From positions 7,688,001-7,752,000 of the forward strand of contig NC_069095.1 of assembly GCF_947172395.1 (NCBI RefSeq): a stretch of DNA of 64,000 nt, given 5' to 3'. This document shows positions 58,501-64,000 of the stretch, piece after piece (position 1 is the first letter of the stretch; each line of letters opens with the position of its first letter). The notes beneath the pieces were generated by a model, which was not told the origin of the DNA, searched no databases, and saw nothing but the letters and a program-made list of their open reading frames with translations. Source of the DNA: Bicyclus anynana. Its lineage: Eukaryota; Arthropoda; Insecta; Lepidoptera; Nymphalidae. A program made the translations under genes and the position numbers.

Positions 58501-61500
58501 TAGGACTTCTGAAGTACTGCCTTGTAATAGCAACAGTTAGTAAACTGCTGCAAGAATTTGGTCACACCAATAACCAATTGGCTGGGCTGCATTTGGGAAA
58601 CTTCGCGACATCTTTTCGTCCAAAATTCCTCAGTGCCTGAAGGCAAAAGTCTTCGAACAGTGCGTGTTGCCAGTGATGACCTATGGTTTCGAGACTTGGT
58701 CGCTAACTATGTGTCTCATATGAAGGCTCAGAGTCACACAGTAGGCGATGGAACGAGCTATGTTAGGAGTATTATTTGCGTGATCTAATCGGAAATTAGG
58801 TGATCTGCTGAAGAACCAAAGTCACCGACATAGCTCAACGAGTTGCAAAGGAGAAGTGGCAATGGGTGGGGCACATAGTACGAAGAGTCGATGGACGTTG
58901 CGATCCCTAAGTGCTGGAATGGAATGGAATGAATAAATAAAGAAATATTTATTTCAACAGGATTTGAAAAATGGTAGTAATTAGAGGATTTCTAATTTAA
59001 TAATTTGCCTTTTTCAGCGTTTTAAGAAATGCAAGTCTGAGTCGCATGAGATTTCGTACAAACCTCCTTTTTACTGGTACTTATAAATGTAACGGGACTA
59101 TGTTCTTCCAACCAATAAGCGGAGAGGGTCGTTATGCGGCGTCTCTGAGTAAGATTTTTTTATAATGATTATCCTTTTGGTAATTAACAAAAGTGAATGC
59201 CCATCCTTGGCGCTGGCTTATCCTTGTTAGGGTAAAATTTTTAGATATAAGTGAATTGCGGGGTTACTCGGCAGTTTAATTTTATCTGGGGCGACTATAT
59301 TTTCTCTAGTAACATTGCTTATCCTCATTTCATTAACGAATTTCTTCATTTATTATTTCAGAGAACGTGGAAGTAGAGATTTTCAACCCGTACAACATTG
59401 TTAGAAATGAAATTGGTCTTGAATTCCTTGATGCACCAGACTATCAATTCCGTTATGTGGTGAAAGACAAGGCAAATTTCCGTTTTGATAATCTATATTA
59501 CGGAGACAAAGAACGCAGTAAGTATTTTTTCCATTTGCTCGTTACCGTAGAGTGTATTCCAAACTTCTAAAATATTATGACTAAGCGTTTTTTTTTTTAT
59601 TTTTAACTTTTTTTATTCTGTTAGAATACCACTTCGGTCATCTATCAGAATTAAAAAAAAAAGTTTGGCCAGAGGAGATGTGGTTACAAATCTACCGTTA
59701 CTCAAATTGTAATCTATACTAATATTATAAAGCTGAAGAGTTTGTTTGTTTGTTTGATTGAACGCGCTAATCTCAGGAACTACTAGAAATTATTTCAGTC
59801 TTAGATAGCCCATTTATCGAGGAAGGCTATAGGCTATATTTAATCCCCGTATTCTTAAGGGAGCGGGAACCACGCGGGTGAAACCGCGCGGCGTCAGCTA
59901 GTATTTAAATACTTTTACTAGCCACGTTATTCATATACCACTTCTTGTACCACTAAAAAGCTCAAGTAAAAGTACTCATGTAATTCAAAATTTGCAAGTA
60001 AATTCACATTTTAATATTATTGTCAAGTAAACCTTTTAATTTTAAGTAAGAATAAAAATAACACGTATTTATGCTCAGCGTTTCAACTCGCATATGTTTA
60101 TTTACTGTTGGTCGATCAAAATAAAATAAAAAATATTTACACATTTTATGGGATATGAGTAAATTGGTAGTGCATAACTACGACATTTTTTTTTAATTTT
60201 TCAGGTGATTTGATGCACTCACTATTGAACGCAAACTGGGAATTCATAACGGAGCAATATGGCAGGATTTACATATCGAGAATCATCAGTACCATGGGAA
60301 AGGCCTACAGAAGTTATTTTAATTTGGTACCATTAAGATCTTTGGTGGAATTTTAAAATAATATATTTAAATAATTGTCTGTGTAACTAATTTTAAATTT
60401 GTTCAATTATTGTTAAATTTTTATAATACCTTCATTATTTATCGGACATATTATATATAATTGAACAATGGACATTCAATGATATTAATGACATATTAAA
60501 TTGTATATTGAAGCATGTGTATTTTCTTTTACGACTTCTTCAGTCATTTTCAGACTATGCCTATGCAATATTTTGACTCGTCACTATATTATCGACGGCC
60601 TCCGTGGCGCAGTGGTATGCGCGGTGGATTTACAAGACGGAGTTCCTGGGTTCGATTCCGGACTGGGTCGTTTGAAGTTTCCTTAATCAATTTGTTCAGG
60701 TCTAGCTGGAGCAAAGCTTCGGCTTCGGTACGATGTCGTGTAGAAACCGAAAGTGATGTGGATTTTCATCCTGCCCCTAACAAGTTAACCCGCTTCCATC
60801 TTAGATTGCATAGAAGAGATTGTAGTCAAGGGCAATCAATAATGAAACGTCAGTGTTCAAGACAAAGTGAGGGTTATTGATAGTGCTGTCTTGCCGTATA
60901 ATTGTGTATTATCTGTGCATAATTTGTTTTGTATAGCTTTACGATATTAGTTGAAATTGGTTACAATGATCGGTTGACCAGATTAAAAAATATTAATATA
61001 ATAACGTAGAGAAACTTAACCCTTAACCAGAATCGGGTCCATTCGATTCGAACCAAGGCGCTGGAACCCTGTTACTTTTTTTAGCATTAACATTTAACGT
61101 TTTAAGGTTTTAACTTGTTTATGCATACCATTAAATCACGACATAATGACCTTTCAAAAAATCTGTAAAGCTGTGCTTGTAAAGTAAGCTTAATTAAAAT
61201 TAATGAATTTTGAATTTGAGCCCAAGAATAACAAAAATCGTTTAATTTCAAAACGCGTGCAGTTTTAGTTTTTCGCATCGATCTAATCTCATTATATTTA
61301 ATATATTTATTATATAGCATTATAAATCTGAAAAGTTTGTTTGTTTGTTTGATTGAACGCGCTAATCTCAGGAACTACTGGTCCGATTAGAAAAAATATT
61401 TCAGTGTTAGATAGCCCATTTGTCGAGAAAGACTATGCTCAGACCCTAAACATTTTACTGATTACAACCATGTGATGAAGAAATCACGACGGAGAAGTTA

Positions 61501-64000
61501 AATTTTTTAATACGATCTTAGTTGGATTTTTTTTGTTTTTATCTGATTTCATAAAGAATCATATCATATTTCATAGTATTGTAAATTTTAACACATCAAA
61601 CAGACGACTAAAAATGTATTAAAGTTATGAAATATATTTAATTTCATTATGTTGAATAATAAAACTTAATTTATATATTTCACTAAACTTGTTTTAACAC
61701 ATCGATAAACCTTTTGAGTGGTTAATATGTCTTTATTATAAAACTAGCGAAGCCTAAGACTTCATCCGCCTTTAGATCTCTTTAATCCAGCCGTTAAAGT
61801 AGTCGCTGTAAAAATGGAGTAACTTCTTCTGTTTTCCCAACATTTCCCTTCACTACTCTGCTCCTATTAATCGTATCGTGATGAAAAATACACAATAACC
61901 TGCCCAGGAGTATGAAAAATAATTGTACTAAGTTTCGTTAAAATCCGTCGAGTAGTTTTTGTTTCTATAACGAACATACAGACAGTCAGACGAAAATTTT
62001 ACTGATTGCATTTTTGGCATCAGTATATTTATTTTGGAAATATATTTCATGTACAGAATTGAACTTTCTACAGATTTATTAGTAGGTAGGTAACAAATGT
62101 TTAATCAAAGGTTCCATTTAGACCCACGATACCAGTTACGTTGAATAAAATAGTTATTCCGGTCAGGGAAACAAATACGCTAACATACTAAAATACATAG
62201 CGTAGAAAACGAAATTTTAAAACTGTTACTGTTGTTAAAATAATGTAAAACATAGAGAAGGATTAATAAAGTCTTTGAATTGAATTGAGATTAAAAAATA
62301 TATTAAATAATATCCTGTTTGGAAGTCGATTAAAAAAATTAAAAAATGTAGACGAGATAATTAATGTAAGATAATAGTTCAAGAATGCAACTTCAATTAT
62401 GGTAATTCTTGTAAAATGGACAAGTGACATTTTATTTAAAAACTTCTGTTTCTGTAGCACGATCGTTAGCAATGGCTTGGTTTTTAAGGTGTGGTGTCTT
62501 AGTTGTCTTAGTTGTCACCCGACTTGCAACTATCGGTACGTCATATCTAAATGAGCGATCAGTCAATCGGCAGTCCATAATAAACCACGTCGACACTTAG
62601 ATCGAGGGAAGAGCCAGATGAACACGGTTTAGACTTAAATGTTTTTTTAATCATATAATATATTGTTTATTTTGCACGTAAATTAAATGAAACAGGCGAT
62701 ACGAGTATTATAATATTAACTGTATATACGGATATACAGGTGCATTCTCCGTTTTTGCAGATCTCGCAAATACCAAATATTTTGTGATAAATGCTTGTGT
62801 TAATTCAGGGTATTAAGTATCTATCTATCTTCGTTTGAAATTTTCGGTTCAGTAGTTGCGACGTTAAACGTAACGAATATCCTACGGGAACATTTCCGGG
62901 ATAAAAAGTAGCCTATGTATAATCCAGGCTATAATCTATCTCAATTCCAAATTTCGGCTGATTCGGCTCTTTAGTCGCGACGAGAAAGAGTAACAAACAT
63001 TCATACCATCATAAGCATCAGGTTTTTGCAAATCTCGCATTATCCACGGTAATTTTCGGGATAAAAATTAGCCACATAGGCTTAACACAGAATATTGACT
63101 ATCTTCGTTTTAAGTTTCAGCCAAATCGGTTTAGTGATTGCGGCGTTAAAGAGCAACAAATGTCCCACGGGAACATTTGTTGACGCGGAACCGAACACGG
63201 GATATTTATCGGTTTGAAGGACTAATGTGTTTTTCCAGATATAACTCTCTATCCGTGAAAGAATCTCATATCCAGGCGACTCATGGCGGACGCTGAGCTG
63301 CAAATCATGAACAAGCCAAAAATTGCATTTGAAAACCTAACACCTTGACGGCGCAATCTCTCAATGTGAAATAAAAAAAAAATGACCCGTTCGTTTATTC
63401 ATGTTCCGAAAACGGACCTGAGTAATTTTGTTTGTTTGTCTTTTGGTCTGTAGATCCTAGGGCCGTAGGCTCGGGGGCTAGGGCTAAACAAATCAGAACC
63501 CAATTTTATAAAGTAGGTAAAATATAATACAACCTCAAAGCCGATTTTTGCATAATAGATCATCATTATCATCATCGTCATCATATTAGCCAATGGACGT
63601 CTATTGCTGGACTTTTGTAGGGACGTCCAAACATCAGGATCCTTAGCCGCCTGTATTCAGCGAATTCCTGCGACTTGTTTGATGTCGTCAGTCCACCTGG
63701 TGAGAGGTTGACTAACACAGCGGTCTCTGTGCGTGCTCGCCATTCCAGCACCTAGCGACCGCAAAGTCCATCGGCTCTTCGAACTATGTGCCTTGCCCAT
63801 TGCCACTTCAGTTTTGCGACTCGTTGAACTGTGTCGGGAACTTTGGTTGTTCTGCGGATCTGCGAACCGTGATAGCCTAGTGGATATGATCTCTGCCTCC
63901 AATTCCGGAGGGTGTGGGTTCGAATCCGGTCCGGGGCATGCACCTCCAACTTTTCAGTTGTGTGCATTTTAAGAAATTAAAAAATATCACGTGTCTCAAA

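Overview
The window looks like nuclear DNA of a moth or butterfly. It is AT-rich, its genes are split by introns with GT-AG borders, and the non-coding DNA is packed with repeats of lepidopteran type: tRNA-derived SINEs, Helitron-like elements ending in CTAG, RTE-like LINE tails with (GAT)n ends, MITEs and a mariner. The species cannot be named from the sequence alone.

The host genes form a single tandem array. Nine complete genes, all on the + strand and all of the takeout / haemolymph juvenile-hormone-binding-protein (JHBP) family, start at 773, 6461, 16008, 23671, 28761, 35285, 43716, 50500 and 57832. A likely first exon of a tenth starts at 62472 and its gene runs off the window. Every complete gene has five coding exons: signal peptide; a Cys-x6-Cys plus GIPELG exon; a central strand exon; an exon of exactly 156 bp; and a C-terminal exon carrying an N-x-x-W motif. 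Intron phases are 1-2-1-1 in all nine. I rebuilt each reading frame by hand across the splice sites. Products are 240-253 residues, secreted, and expected to bind small hydrophobic ligands.

Layout: gene 1 (773-4727); gene 2 (6461-12786, mariner in intron 2); genes 3 and 4 (16008-19122, 23671-26878), recent duplicates of each other and close to gene 2; gene 5 (28761-33022), intact except for an in-frame TGA in the signal-peptide exon; gene 6 (35285-39619); gene 7 (43716-49177), divergent at the GIPELG motif; genes 8 and 9 (50500-54997, 57832-60356), a second recent pair with their own altered motif and a shared TATATATA plus CAGTC core promoter; gene 10 exon 1 (62472-62535).

Between and inside the genes lies a dense layer of mobile DNA. 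Notable items are a frameshifted mariner (9236-10498), a LINE inserted in a SINE with a 13-bp target duplication (29574-30320), an approximately 1.8-kb element with inverted repeats of about 540 bp around a cysteine-rich open frame (40809-42624), and a MITE with a G-rich minisatellite in intron 2 of gene 7 (44970-45691). I saw no insertion inside a coding exon. No CRISPR array, rRNA or free-standing tRNA gene was seen; the tRNA-like stretches belong to SINEs.

The genes do not form a pathway. They look like a family expanded by local duplication, with members differing in cysteine content, in the GIPELG loop and in promoter type, as expected if they diverge in ligand, tissue or timing.
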